Assembly: GCF_024055795.1 (NCBI RefSeq)
Contig: NZ_JAMXMY010000006.1
Span: forward strand, 124,001-188,000
Source of the DNA: Actinoallomurus purpureus
GTDB lineage: Bacteria; Actinomycetota; Actinomycetes; Streptosporangiales; Streptosporangiaceae
DNA length: 64,000 nucleotides
Direction of reading: 5' to 3'
Below the pieces are notes generated by a model. The model ran no database searches. It saw nothing but the letters and a program-made list of their open reading frames with translations, and was not told where the DNA came from. Shown piece by piece: positions 1-7,802 of the stretch. Each line of letters begins with the position of its first letter. Within the stretch, counting starts at the first letter, position 1. The translations under genes were made by a program, and so were the position numbers.

Positions 1-517
1 TGCCCTGGTCGCCGTAGGTCAGCGCGAGCCACTCGGCGAAGGCCACGGCGGCGTGCTTCGTCACCGCGTACGGGGCGTCGCCGGGCTGGGTGAGCAGGCC
101 GGCGGCCGAACAGGTGTTCAGGAAGTAACCCTCGCCGCGTTCGAGCATGCGGGGCAGCGCCGCGCGTGCGGCGTACACGTGGGCCTGGACGTTGACCGCC
201 CAGGACGCGGCCCACTGCTCCGGCGTCGCCTCCAGTCCGGCGCCGGTTCCGATGCCCGCGTTCGAGCACACCAGATCGATCGGGCCGAGCTCGGCCGCCT
301 TGTCGATCATCGCCCGGACCTGGGCCTCGTCGCCGACGTCGGCGCGGACGGTCATGGTGCGGCACTCCAGCGACGTGGCGACCCGCTCCAAGCCGTCGTC
401 ATCGATGCCGGCCAGGCACAGCGCCGCCGCGCCCTCGGCGGCGAACCGGCGCGCCAGCGCGGCCCCGATCCCGCTGCTCGAGCCGGTGATCACGATGTTC
501 TTCCCGGTGATCTGCAT
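1..517 (-). CDS. SDR family oxidoreductase, C-terminus cut by window edge
   Basis: A short-chain dehydrogenase/reductase read leftwards; only the first 172 residues are in the window. Visible are the Rossmann cofactor motif TGSSSGIG at residues 11-18, the NAG motif at 86-88 and the catalytic pair Tyr150/Lys154 (YAVTK). The ATG at 517-515 places the glycine-rich motif at the usual distance from the N-terminus, and a promoter-like pair lies just upstream. The family uses NAD(P)H to reduce carbonyls or oxidise alcohols in the cytoplasm. The substrate cannot be told. It is divergent from another SDR at 600, so the two may act in related chemistry, but that is inference. Confidence 0.85.
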   Translation of the reverse strand, partial: MQITGKNIVITGSSSGIGAALARRFAAEGAAALCLAGIDDDGLERVATSLECRTMTVRADVGDEAQVRAMIDKAAELGPIDLVCSNAGIGTGAGLEATPEQWAASWAVNVQAHVYAARAALPRMLERGEGYFLNTCSAAGLLTQPGDAPYAVTKHAAVAFAEWLALTYGDQG

Positions 518-536
518 GGCAGGAACGTAACATCCG

Positions 537-566
537 AGACTAGGCTGAACCCGATTCGGTTGTCAG
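537..566 (-). promoter_or_regulatory. Predicted promoter of the leftward SDR
   Basis: On the minus strand CTGACA (566-561) and TAGTCT (542-537) are separated by 18 bases, a housekeeping-type -35/-10 pair. Transcription would begin about 13 bases before the ATG at 517, giving a very short leader. Prediction from sequence only. Confidence 0.5.
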
Positions 567-599
567 TAAGCTCCAGGCGTCAGTACGAAAGGCAGCACC

Positions 600-1373
600 A
601 TGGCACTCGAGACCGGCCTGGCGGGCAGAACCGCCCTCATCACCGGCGCTTCGCGCGGCATCGGGCGCGCCACCGCGGAGGCGCTGGCCGCGGAGGGCTG
701 CAACGTCGTCCTCTCCTCGCGGAAGCAGGACGCCCTCGAGGAGGTCGCGAAGGCCATCCGGGCCGCTCACCCCGGGGTGGGCGTCCTGCCGAAGGCCGCA
801 CACGTGGGTGACGAGGACGCCGCGCGGGCCTGCGTCGAGGCCGCCGTCGCCGAGTTCGGGAGCGTGGACGTCCTCGTCAACAACGCGGGCACCAGCCCGT
901 ACTTCGGCCCCATGGTCGACCTCGACGCCGCCAGGGCCGACAAGACGGTTCAGGTCAACCAGTTCGCCGTCGTGCTGTGGACGCAGCTCGCCTGGAAGCT
1001 GTCCATGGAGGCGCGGGGCGGGGCGATCGTCAACATCTCCTCCGTCGGCGGCATGGCGACCGAGCACGGCATCGGCTACTACAACGCCACCAAGGCCGCC
1101 GTGATCCACCTCACCCGGCAGTTCGCGGTCGAGCTGGCCCCGTCCGTGCGCGTCAACGCCGTCGCCCCGGGACTGGTCAAGACCCAGCTCGCCCGGGCAC
1201 TGTGGGAGGACAACGAGGAGAAGATCGCCGGGTTCATGCCGCTCGGCCGCCTCGGCGAACCCGAGGACATCGCCAAGGCGGTCGTCTTCCTCGCCGGCGA
1301 CACGGCGAGCTGGCTGACCGGGCAGACCCTTGTCGTCGACGGTGGCGCGACCGTGCGCCCGTCCATCGCCTGA
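600..1373 (+). CDS. SDR family oxidoreductase
   Basis: A 257-residue classical SDR, the normal length of the family. It has TGASRGIG at 15-22, NNAG at 94-97, a Ser in the NISS motif near 147 and the catalytic Tyr161/Lys165 (YNATK). The C-terminal VVDGG signature is typical of 3-oxoacyl-ACP reductase-like SDRs, but fatty-acid synthesis is not supported by neighbours. The ATG at 600 follows a weak AAGG stretch. It lies 11 bases upstream of an LLM-type flavin oxidoreductase, so the two are probably co-transcribed. Likely a cytosolic NAD(P)-dependent alcohol/ketone oxidoreductase of unknown substrate. Confidence 0.88.
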   Translation: MALETGLAGRTALITGASRGIGRATAEALAAEGCNVVLSSRKQDALEEVAKAIRAAHPGVGVLPKAAHVGDEDAARACVEAAVAEFGSVDVLVNNAGTSPYFGPMVDLDAARADKTVQVNQFAVVLWTQLAWKLSMEARGGAIVNISSVGGMATEHGIGYYNATKAAVIHLTRQFAVELAPSVRVNAVAPGLVKTQLARALWEDNEEKIAGFMPLGRLGEPEDIAKAVVFLAGDTASWLTGQTLVVDGGATVRPSIA

Positions 1374-1384
1374 GGAGGCTCCGC

Positions 1385-2329
1385 ATGTCTCGATGGGGAC
1401 TGACGATTCCGCTCATCGGCGTACCCCTGGCCGAGCACCGCAAGGTCGTCGAGGGTCTGACCGGCCTCGGATACACCGACGCCTGGTCGGCGGAGACCAA
1501 CGGAGCCGACGCGTTCACGCCGCTCGCGCTCGCCTCGCAGTGGGCGCCGGAGCTGCGGCTCGGACCGGCGATCGTGCCCGTCTACACGCGCGGCCCCGCC
1601 CTGCTGGCCCAGCAGGCCGCCACGCTCGCCGACCTCGCGCCCGGCCGGTTCGTGCTGGGGATCGGCACGTCGTCGCCGGTCATCGTGGAGCGCTGGAACG
1701 GCATCCCCTTCACCGAGCCGTACCAGCGGGTCCGGGACACCCTGCGGTTCCTGCGCCGGGCCCTGGCGGGGGAGAAGGTCACCGACGAGGCGCTCGGCGT
1801 GACGGGTTTCAGGCTGGACGCCCCGCCGAAGACGCCGCCGCCGATCGTGCTCGCCGCGCTGCGCCCCGGCATGCTCCGGCTGGCGGCCCGCGAGGCCGAC
1901 GGAGCGATCACCAACTGGCTGGCGCCGCAGGACGTCCGCAAGGTCCGTGCCGAGTTCGGCACGGAGAAGGAGCTGATCGCCCGGATCTTCGTCTGCCCGA
2001 CGTCGAACGCCGAGGAGGCGCGGGCACTCGGCCGCCGGCTGATCGCGGCCTATCTGACGGTGCCCGTCTACGCGGCCTTCCACCAGTGGCTCGGCCGCGG
2101 CGAGCGGCTCGCCGCGATGAACGAGGCCTGGGCCGCCGGGGACCGCGGGGCCGCCCTCGACGCGATCCCGGATGACGTCGTCGACGACCTCGTCGTGCAC
2201 GGCGCACCGGACGTGTGCCGGGAGCGCATCCGTGAGTACGTCGCGGCGGGGCTGGACACCCCCGTGATCGCCGTACTCCCGAACAACGAGATCTCGGTCA
2301 CGAACGCCGTTCCCGCGCTCGCTCCCTAG
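1385..2329 (+). CDS. LLM-class (probably F420-dependent) oxidoreductase
   Basis: A 314-residue luciferase-like monooxygenase-family TIM barrel. The N-terminal half carries the LGYTDAW and GPAIVPVYTRGP regions, and the GRFVLGIGTSSP segment is typical of actinobacterial F420-dependent members of the family. I chose the ATG at 1385 because it follows GAGGAGG at a good distance. The frame stays open upstream over the SDR gene, but that extension has no family match. Expected role: hydride transfer using coenzyme F420 (or FMN) on an unidentified substrate. It forms a two-gene unit with the SDR at 600. Confidence 0.85.
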   Translation: MSRWGLTIPLIGVPLAEHRKVVEGLTGLGYTDAWSAETNGADAFTPLALASQWAPELRLGPAIVPVYTRGPALLAQQAATLADLAPGRFVLGIGTSSPVIVERWNGIPFTEPYQRVRDTLRFLRRALAGEKVTDEALGVTGFRLDAPPKTPPPIVLAALRPGMLRLAAREADGAITNWLAPQDVRKVRAEFGTEKELIARIFVCPTSNAEEARALGRRLIAAYLTVPVYAAFHQWLGRGERLAAMNEAWAAGDRGAALDAIPDDVVDDLVVHGAPDVCRERIREYVAAGLDTPVIAVLPNNEISVTNAVPALAP

Positions 2330-2464
2330 GTTGCGACTCGGGGGTTGGGCGACAAATCGCAAGATCCTGGATGTTTGCCCCCAGGAAGGGTCGGGCATGG
2401 CAGGGCCCATGCACGGGGCCGCGCACCGTGTTGACCTGCAATCGAACCTAAGGAGCTGTCGACA

Positions 2465-2755
2465 GTGCTGACGCTGACCGATTCGGCGGTCCAGGTGATC
2501 CGTACCGTCACCAGCCAGCCCGAGCTTTCACCGCAGACCGGACTGAGGATCGCCACCCAGGGCCAGACAGACGAGGCGGGCACCCTCTCCCTGGCGGTGG
2601 CCGAAGGCCCACAGGCCGGCGACGAGATCGTCGAGGAGCAGGGCGCGCGCGTCTACCTGGAACCGGACGCCGCGACGATCCTCGACGAGATGACGCTCGA
2701 CGCGAGCGTCGACCAGAACGGAGACGTGACCTTCCGCCTCGCGGAACAAGGGTGA
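2465..2755 (+). CDS. HesB/IscA-like small protein without the cysteine motif
   Basis: A 96-residue protein resembling the Fe-S biogenesis (HesB/IscA) fold, with an N-terminal LTLTDSAVQVI helix and a C-terminal DEMTLDASV segment. The cysteines that hold iron or the cluster in true IscA proteins are absent; there is no Cys at all. This fits the actinobacterial branch annotated as Fe-S cluster biosynthesis protein for which no metal role is shown. The GTG start at 2465 is set by an AAGGAG site ending about ten bases upstream. It stands alone and is followed at once by a strong terminator. Confidence 0.75.
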   Translation: MLTLTDSAVQVIRTVTSQPELSPQTGLRIATQGQTDEAGTLSLAVAEGPQAGDEIVEEQGARVYLEPDAATILDEMTLDASVDQNGDVTFRLAEQG

Positions 2756-2770
2756 CCGTGTTAACGGACA

Positions 2771-2817
2771 GGCCCCGGGCGCGCACCGAGACGATCGGTC
2801 GACGCCCGGGGCCTTTT
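2771..2817 (+). terminator. Rho-independent terminator after the HesB-like gene
   Basis: A perfect 11-bp stem (2771-2781 with 2803-2813) encloses a 21-base loop and is followed by TTTT. It lies between two converging genes and may serve both, though the T-run favours the plus strand. Confidence 0.85.
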
Positions 2818-2822
2818 CGTGA

Positions 2823-3134
2823 TCAGGCCGCCAGGCGGTCCAGGATCAGGTCCAGCTTGGAGTCCATCCCCTCGAGCCGGGTCTCGACCTTTTCGAGCCG
2901 GGTCTCGACCCTGTCGAGGCGGGTTTCGATCGCGGTGAATCGCTCTTCGTGACGGGCGAGCGTTTCCTTGATCGCTGCGATCTCGCGGTAGATCAGGTTG
3001 AGCAGCTCGGAGACGCCGCCGACCTTACGGTCCGCGCCGAGCGCCACCTCCGCCCACCCATGGCTCGCCATCCGCAGGACCTGAACGTCCTTCTCGAGTG
3101 CGCTGACCCGCTCTTCGAGGTTCGACACGAGCAT
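2823..3134 (-). CDS. Small coiled-coil protein of unknown function
   Basis: A 103-residue protein. Residues about 1-30 (NLEERVSALEKDVQVLR) and 55-100 are predicted coiled coil, and the C-terminal half contains near-identical heptads of the type RLDRVETRLEKVETRLEG. The heptads are visible in the DNA as imperfect 21-base tandem repeats around 2875-2940. No signal peptide or membrane segment. The ATG at 3134 is preceded by GGAAGG; an ATG at 3161 would add nine residues. Such proteins are common as small scaffolds in actinobacteria, but no function is assigned. It faces a terminator shared with the HesB-like gene. Confidence 0.7.
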   Translation of the reverse strand: MLVSNLEERVSALEKDVQVLRMASHGWAEVALGADRKVGGVSELLNLIYREIAAIKETLARHEERFTAIETRLDRVETRLEKVETRLEGMDSKLDLILDRLAA

Positions 3135-3214
3135 GACCGTAGCACCTTCCACTCGGCCCATTCTCACGATGGGCGACGAAGCGACTACATCATGTGCTGC
3201 CGACAAAGCCGGGG

Positions 3215-4312
3215 TCAGGATTCGGTGATGTCCTCCGGGAAGGCGGGATGGGCGCCGAGGGCCCAGTACTCGAACAGGCCGTGCCCCACACCGCCGTCGT
3301 ACTCGAACCGGGCCACGGCGTCGACCATGCCCCACATCCGGGCGGCGTCCTCCACGCGCCGCAGGTCGTACGTCACGCCCTGGACCTTCGGCTCGGGCCC
3401 CTGGTACATCCCGTGCCGCCAGTCGGGTTCGAGACCGTAGCCGCTCCCGACCATCAGGTGAACGGGCAGGAGCGGGGCGACGTGCACGTCGAACGGCTTG
3501 CCGCCCGGCGGAGCGAAGGAGATCACCGCCTCGGTGACGTCGCGGGTCCCCGGGGCGTAGGCCGGCCGGTAGTCGGGACGGCCGAGGTATTCCGGCTCCC
3601 GATCGTCCGGCCACACGCGGAGGGCCTCCTCCAGGATCCGCCGGCCCCGCGCGTCCTCCTGCACGATGCACAGGATGGCGTGGTCCTCGAACTGCATCGG
3701 CGCGTACAGCCAGTAGAAGCTCGCCGGGTTCTTGGCCTGGATCCCCGGTGGCTCCCCCTCGCCGACCGGGCGGATGCCCCAGGACCGGTCGCGGCTGCCC
3801 CACCAGCGGTCCGGCGTCACCGGCAGCGTCGTGTCGTCCACGGTGATCGAGCCGGTCCACCGGCCGGTCTGCGCGAGCCGGCGGGAGTCGAACACCACGC
3901 GCTCCTGAGCGCGGATGAAGTGCGGCGGTTCCAGCTGGGCCGGGATCGCCCCTTCCCACGTCAGGTCGAACGACAGGCCGTGGTCGTTCGGCTCGCAGGT
4001 GACCCGCAGGCGCCTCAGCCCCTTCAGGACCTCGACGCGGAGCGGTCCGACCGTCGTGTCCATGCGGTCGTCACCGAGCTCGCGCGATGCCCGGACGACC
4101 CGGTGGAGGGGGCCGTAACGGACCAGGGCGAACGCGTCGGTGACCCCGAGGTTGGGGTACTGGCCGAGACCCACGATCAGCATGAGCTCGTCCGAGCAGG
4201 AGTGGCAGTTGAAGTAGTACCGGTCGTAGAAGTTGCGGTCGGAGGTGGCCACGTGCCGCATGACGTCGGGGATCTGGTGGACCGGGTAGTCGTCGAGCGG
4301 GGAGAGCGTCAT
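3215..4312 (-). CDS. Conserved hypothetical protein paired with an APH-like kinase
   Basis: A 365-residue soluble protein with no signal peptide. It is rich in beta structure and aromatic residues (DRYYFNCHSCSDELML, DRWWGSRDRSWG), and resembles the DUF7064/7065-type proteins often encoded beside phosphotransferase-family genes in actinobacteria; that assignment is from memory. Its ATG (4312) overlaps the stop of the upstream kinase gene by four bases, so translation is probably coupled and the products are likely to work together. The repeated WGSRDRSWG pattern suggests a binding pocket, but the ligand is unknown. Confidence 0.7.
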   Translation of the reverse strand: MTLSPLDDYPVHQIPDVMRHVATSDRNFYDRYYFNCHSCSDELMLIVGLGQYPNLGVTDAFALVRYGPLHRVVRASRELGDDRMDTTVGPLRVEVLKGLRRLRVTCEPNDHGLSFDLTWEGAIPAQLEPPHFIRAQERVVFDSRRLAQTGRWTGSITVDDTTLPVTPDRWWGSRDRSWGIRPVGEGEPPGIQAKNPASFYWLYAPMQFEDHAILCIVQEDARGRRILEEALRVWPDDREPEYLGRPDYRPAYAPGTRDVTEAVISFAPPGGKPFDVHVAPLLPVHLMVGSGYGLEPDWRHGMYQGPEPKVQGVTYDLRRVEDAARMWGMVDAVARFEYDGGVGHGLFEYWALGAHPAFPEDITES

Positions 4313-5406
4313 CGGGGGTCTCCGGACGGAGGGGCGGTCGTGGGACCGGGAGCGGGCAGGTCGAGGAGTCCGGCCAGGAGCCGGGAGGCGGTGTTGTCGA
4401 CCGGGAAGTCGCTGTCGGGGGGTACGAGACCGAAGTCGATGAACGCCTGTCCGACCCGCGCCATGATCACTGCGAACTTGAAGGCCGACAGCACCTCGTA
4501 ATAGGCCATGTGCCGCATCGGCCGGCGTGTCAGTTCCTCGTAGAACGCGACGGTGTCGGCGTAGGACGGGAAGCCGGGCAGGCGGGGGACGCCGATCCCT
4601 TCCGAATGGTGGCGGTCGAGGAACATGAACCAGGCGAGGTCCTCTTCCGGCGCGCCGAGAGTGGCGATCTCCCAGTCCAGCACCGCCCGCGGTGCGCCGT
4701 CGTCGCCGTAGAGGATGTTGCCGATGCGTGAGTCGCCCCACAGCAGCACCGGCGGGTCCGGTTCGGGCGGCCGGTTCTCCCGCAGCCACCGCAGCGCCTC
4801 CAGGCAGGTCGGCTGTGGGCCGTGGTACGCCCAGCCCATGTAGTGGGCGTAGTAGCCGAGCCGCTGCCGCAGCCCCGCCGGCCCGTACTTTCTCCGGTCG
4901 AGGAACGCGAAGGGCTCCGGGGCCAGCCGGTGCACCTCGGCGAGGATCTCCAGCCCCGCCGTCCACATGCGGCGTCGTCGCTCGGGGTCGGCCTCGGCGA
5001 CCCATCCCGACCCGTGATACGGCGGGTTGTCCTCCGGCGCCAGGCCGTCCACCTGGTCGATGACGAAGAAGGGGGCGCCCAGTAGCGTCGCGTCGCCCTC
5101 GTACCAGCGCATCCGCGGTACGGGGACGCCGGTCCGCTCGTCGAGGATGCGCAGCAGCCGATACTGGTCGGCGTACGGCAGCGGGTCGGGGAAGACCTGG
5201 TAGCGGACCGGTGCGACCTTGGCGACGAGCCGCTCCGTGCGGTCGCCGCACTCGGCGTCGAAGAGCAGCGTCTCGGCGGAGAACCCGGTCGTCTGGGGGA
5301 TCCGCAGCCCGGACACCGTCACATCGCCGCCTGGCAGCCGTTCGGTCAGCCACCGTGCCAGGACCGTACGGGTCACCTCGGGATCCCGCTGGTCGGGAAC
5401 GGGCAT
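4309..5406 (-). CDS. APH/choline-kinase-like phosphotransferase family protein
   Basis: A 365-residue kinase-fold protein of the aminoglycoside phosphotransferase superfamily, closest in style to the ACAD10/11 N-terminal domain. The catalytic loop reads LLWGDSRIGNILY, keeping the Asp and Asn, with Trp where antibiotic kinases have His. The metal-binding segment reads VLDWEIATLGAPEEDLAW. In lipid-catabolic actinobacteria such kinases act on hydroxyacyl-CoA or small alcohols rather than antibiotics, so a resistance role should not be assumed. The ATG at 5406 is the first in frame behind GAGGAGG. It is co-transcribed with the gene at 3215. Confidence 0.82.
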   Translation of the reverse strand: MPVPDQRDPEVTRTVLARWLTERLPGGDVTVSGLRIPQTTGFSAETLLFDAECGDRTERLVAKVAPVRYQVFPDPLPYADQYRLLRILDERTGVPVPRMRWYEGDATLLGAPFFVIDQVDGLAPEDNPPYHGSGWVAEADPERRRRMWTAGLEILAEVHRLAPEPFAFLDRRKYGPAGLRQRLGYYAHYMGWAYHGPQPTCLEALRWLRENRPPEPDPPVLLWGDSRIGNILYGDDGAPRAVLDWEIATLGAPEEDLAWFMFLDRHHSEGIGVPRLPGFPSYADTVAFYEELTRRPMRHMAYYEVLSAFKFAVIMARVGQAFIDFGLVPPDSDFPVDNTASRLLAGLLDLPAPGPTTAPPSGDPR

Positions 5407-5457
5407 GGTCCGGGCCTCCTCGTCCGCAAGGCCGAACGCGTCCCCGACCTTGATCCG

Positions 5458-5486
5458 TATTTACCAACCGGTCACTTGCTCGTCAA
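5458..5486 (-). promoter_or_regulatory. Promoter with an operator-like dyad for the APH-like operon
   Basis: On the minus strand TTGACG (5486-5481) and TAAATA (5463-5458) are 17 bases apart. The spacer carries GTGACCGGTTGGT, an imperfect dyad around ACCGGT of the kind bound by TetR-family repressors of acyl-CoA genes. A dyad between -35 and -10 is a classical repressor position. Prediction only; no regulator gene is adjacent. Confidence 0.5.
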
Positions 5487-5539
5487 CCGTTGCCCGGGGG
5501 CGCCGCAGTCGGTCACGGAAGCCGTGGCACGATCGGAGG

Positions 5540-6178
5540 ATGAGGTTGACGAAGCTCGGACACTCCTGTGTCCGCGTCCGCAAGGACGACCGGACCCTCG
5601 TCATCGACCCGGGCGGCCTGACTCCGCAGGGCGACGCGTTCGCGGGTGCGGAGGCCGTCCTCATCACCCACGAGCACTTCGACCACTACGCGGCCGACCG
5701 GCTGCGCAAGGCCCTCGCGGACGATCCGCGGCTGACGGTCTACACCTGCCGCGCCGTCGCCGCCGACCTCGGTGACCTTGGCGACCGGGTCCGCGCGGTC
5801 GGTGAGGGGGACGCGCTGACGATCGCCGGCTTCGAGGTCGCCGTGGCCGGGCAGAAGCATGAGATCGTCCACCCCGACGTCCCCCGGGTCGAGAACATCG
5901 GGTTCCTCATCGACGGGGAGGTCTTCCATCCCGGTGACGCGTTCACCGTCCTGGAGGTGCCGACGCTGCTCGTCCCCGGCCAGGCGCCCTGGATGAAGGC
6001 CCCTGAGATGATCGAGTACCTGCGGGCGGTGACGCCCCGGCGCGCGTTCGCGGTCCACGACGGCCTGCTCAACGAGTTCGGGCTCGGGTTGCTGGACAAC
6101 CAGCTCAAGGGCGAAGGCGAGCGCCAGAACGCGGACTTCCGGCGTCTCCAGCCGGGGGAGTCGGTCGACATCCCCTAA
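5540..6178 (+). CDS. MBL-fold metal-dependent hydrolase
   Basis: A 212-residue metallo-beta-lactamase-fold protein of the small UlaG/YycJ-like type. The metal motif THEHFDHY lies at residues 43-50, with further His residues near 135 (VFHPGDAF) and in AVHDGLLN. The N-terminus KLGHSCVRV is typical of the group. I use the ATG at 5540, directly behind CGGAGG; the open frame upstream has no homology-like features. Expected to hydrolyse a phosphoester or lactone with two divalent metals in the cytoplasm. The substrate is unknown. Divergent from the APH-like operon. Confidence 0.87.
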   Translation: MRLTKLGHSCVRVRKDDRTLVIDPGGLTPQGDAFAGAEAVLITHEHFDHYAADRLRKALADDPRLTVYTCRAVAADLGDLGDRVRAVGEGDALTIAGFEVAVAGQKHEIVHPDVPRVENIGFLIDGEVFHPGDAFTVLEVPTLLVPGQAPWMKAPEMIEYLRAVTPRRAFAVHDGLLNEFGLGLLDNQLKGEGERQNADFRRLQPGESVDIP

Positions 6179-6287
6179 GGGGTCGCCCGTAGGTCCGTGG
6201 GATGAGCCCGGATCGATCCCGCGAGCGATGCGCGCGGGAGACGCGCGGCCTAGCGTGGTTCGTAGGCCATCGCAAAGGGGTGTCGCA

Positions 6288-6467
6288 ATGAACGGTCTTT
6301 CCCGCCCGCGTCAGGGACGTGTCATCGCCGGCGTCTGTGCCGGACTCGCCCGCAGGTACGGCATGTCGCCGTGGACCGTCCGGCTGCTGGCGATCCTGTC
6401 CTGTCTGCTGCCCGGACCGCAGTTCGTGATCTACATCATCCTCTGGATCATGATGCCCGGCGAGTAG
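6288..6467 (+). CDS. PspC-domain small membrane protein
   Basis: A 59-residue protein that is almost entirely a PspC domain. It has the diagnostic RVIAGVCAGLARRYGMSPW stretch at about 11-29, then a hydrophobic segment that spans the membrane once (VRLLAILSCLLPG and VIYIILWIMM). Stand-alone PspC proteins of this size are common in actinobacteria and are linked to envelope stress. The ATG at 6288 follows AAAGGGG. Single gene. Confidence 0.88.
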   Translation: MNGLSRPRQGRVIAGVCAGLARRYGMSPWTVRLLAILSCLLPGPQFVIYIILWIMMPGE

Positions 6468-6590
6468 GGCGTCAGGCCGCCACAGCCGGCTCGTCGTCCC
6501 GCATCTACGGGCTCGACCCTGGCAGATCACTGAGGGTCGCCCCCAGCCCGGTCTGGGGCCACCACCGTCGAGGTCGGGCGCGCCCCTCGG

Positions 6591-6905
6591 TCACTCCAGG
6601 CGCCAGGCGACGGGGAGGCCCTTGGCGGCGCCCTCGCCGGAATAGTCGTGGACGACGTCGAGGTAGCCGGCCATGCGCGCCTGCCAGGCGACGTTGACCG
6701 GCAGGTCCTCCAGGGCGGCCAGCAGTGCGGCGTAGTCGTCGCAGTCGATGACGTGGAACAGGTCGAGCCCGCTGCGCCAGATCGTCCACTCGTGCGCGCC
6801 GGCGTCCTTGATCGCCTGGACGAGGTCCGAAGGCACCTCCCGGTGCGCCTTCTCGTACTCCTCCTCCTGGCCGGCCCTGAGCCGGGTGTGCAGCGCGACG
6901 CGCAT
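6591..6905 (-). CDS. rhaM: L-rhamnose mutarotase family protein
   Basis: A 104-residue RhaM-type mutarotase that interconverts the alpha and beta anomers of a 6-deoxy sugar so that it can enter catabolism. The N-terminal MRVALHTRLRAGQEEEYEKAH and the EWTIWRSGLDLFHVID core are family features. ATG at 6905 is preferred because GAGGAG lies five bases before it; a GTG at 6911 overlapping the regulator's stop is the alternative. It sits downstream of, and is probably co-transcribed with, the FadR-type regulator. In this fucose locus the natural sugar is likely L-fucose. Confidence 0.85.
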   Translation of the reverse strand: MRVALHTRLRAGQEEEYEKAHREVPSDLVQAIKDAGAHEWTIWRSGLDLFHVIDCDDYAALLAALEDLPVNVAWQARMAGYLDVVHDYSGEGAAKGLPVAWRLE

Positions 6906-6907
6906 CC

Positions 6908-7645
6908 TCACTCCTCATCGTCCTTCTGGCGGCGGGCCCACTCCTCGACCGCGCCGATGTGCACGGCGGTGGCGATGCGGGCGCCGTCGGGGTCGCGTTC
7001 GATCAGGGAACGGTAGATCTCGTCGTGCTCGCGGAAGGTGCGGGGGAAGACACCCTCCTCCCGGTATCCGCGCCAGACGCGGGCGCGGAAGGTGCGGCTG
7101 TTCAGCCCGCCGAGGATCGCGGCGAGCACCGGGTTGCCGGCGGCCTCGGTGATGATGCGATGGAATTCCAGGTCGTGCCCGACGATCTCCTCGGCGGTCG
7201 TGCCGCGCTCCATCGCCGTCATCTCGGCGCGCAGGCGGATGAGTCCCTCTTCGTCGATGCGCGCCGCCGCCGCGGCGGCGGCCGCGGGCTCCAGGATCTT
7301 GCGCACCTGGACGAGGTGCAGCAGGGTGTCGCCCCGCGAGATCTCCGCGACGACGCCGAAGGTGTCCAGCAGGTCGCCCGGTTTCAGCTGGGTGACGTAG
7401 ATGCCGGCGCCGTGCCGGGCCTCGAGGACTCCCATGACGGTGAGGGCGCGGATCGCCTCGCGCATCGAGCTTCGGGACAGCCCCAGGTCGGCGGCGAGAT
7501 CGCGCTCGGTCGGTAGGCGCTGGCCGGGCGCGAGCTCACCCATGGCGATCCTGGTCTTGATCTCGTCGATCGCCCGCTGGGTGACGGTGGTCCTGGCACC
7601 CGTGTCGTCCGGCACGCGCGCTCCCTCCTCCGACTGCGAACTCAT
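6908..7645 (-). CDS. FadR/GntR-family regulator of the fucose locus
   Basis: A 245-residue GntR/FCD regulator. The winged helix-turn-helix occupies about residues 20-85 (GQRLPTERDLAADLGLSR, REAIRALTVMGVLEARHG) and the all-helical FCD effector domain about 100-230, with metal-binding type Asp and His residues (GHDLEFHRIITEAAGNP). ATG at 7645 is used; a TTG at 7681 would add 12 residues. It is divergent from the catabolic genes and two matching operator-like dyads lie between them. It is expected to repress the locus and to be released by a sugar acid or keto-acid intermediate. Confidence 0.87.
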   Translation of the reverse strand: MSSQSEEGARVPDDTGARTTVTQRAIDEIKTRIAMGELAPGQRLPTERDLAADLGLSRSSMREAIRALTVMGVLEARHGAGIYVTQLKPGDLLDTFGVVAEISRGDTLLHLVQVRKILEPAAAAAAAARIDEEGLIRLRAEMTAMERGTTAEEIVGHDLEFHRIITEAAGNPVLAAILGGLNSRTFRARVWRGYREEGVFPRTFREHDEIYRSLIERDPDGARIATAVHIGAVEEWARRQKDDEE

Positions 7646-7661
7646 CTTGCCGGACGGTAAG

Positions 7662-7673
7662 TGGTCGTACCAA
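7662..7673. promoter_or_regulatory. Operator-like dyad 1 (FadR-type)
   Basis: TGGTCGTACCAA contains the perfect dyad TGGT-N3-ACCA. It lies 17 bases before the regulator's ATG at 7645, a position suited to autoregulation. It matches ten of twelve bases of the site at 7767, and both resemble the TGGTCNGACCA sites bound by FadR-family regulators. Confidence 0.6.
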
Positions 7674-7766
7674 TTTCTCAAAGTAACAAGTCTGTCACGG
7701 GGTATTGCCAGAAGGTTGCCGTGTAGTGGTCTTATGTCCCCGTAAGAGGTCCGATGAATCGCTGAG

Positions 7767-7778
7767 AGGTCGGACCAA
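7767..7778. promoter_or_regulatory. Operator-like dyad 2 (FadR-type)
   Basis: AGGTCGGACCAA contains the dyad GGTC-G-GACC and lies 24 bases before the GTG of the first catabolic gene. It is 105 bp, about ten helical turns, from dyad 1, which would put two bound dimers on the same face of the DNA. Confidence 0.6.
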
Positions 7779-7802
7779 CCGACGAGCAGGGGGTACGACT
7801 AC

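Noticed and set aside
53-811. Plus-strand open frame over the first SDR
   Set aside because: It is the antisense shadow of the leftward SDR and has no domain or start site; the minus strand shows clear SDR motifs.
3194-4501. Plus-strand frame opposite the APH-associated gene
   Set aside because: Shadow frame with His/Arg/Gly-rich low-complexity translation; the minus strand shows proper codon bias.
4309-5406. Antibiotic resistance kinase
   Set aside because: The APH-like fold is present but the catalytic loop has Trp for His and the gene pairs with a hypothetical protein, unlike resistance genes.
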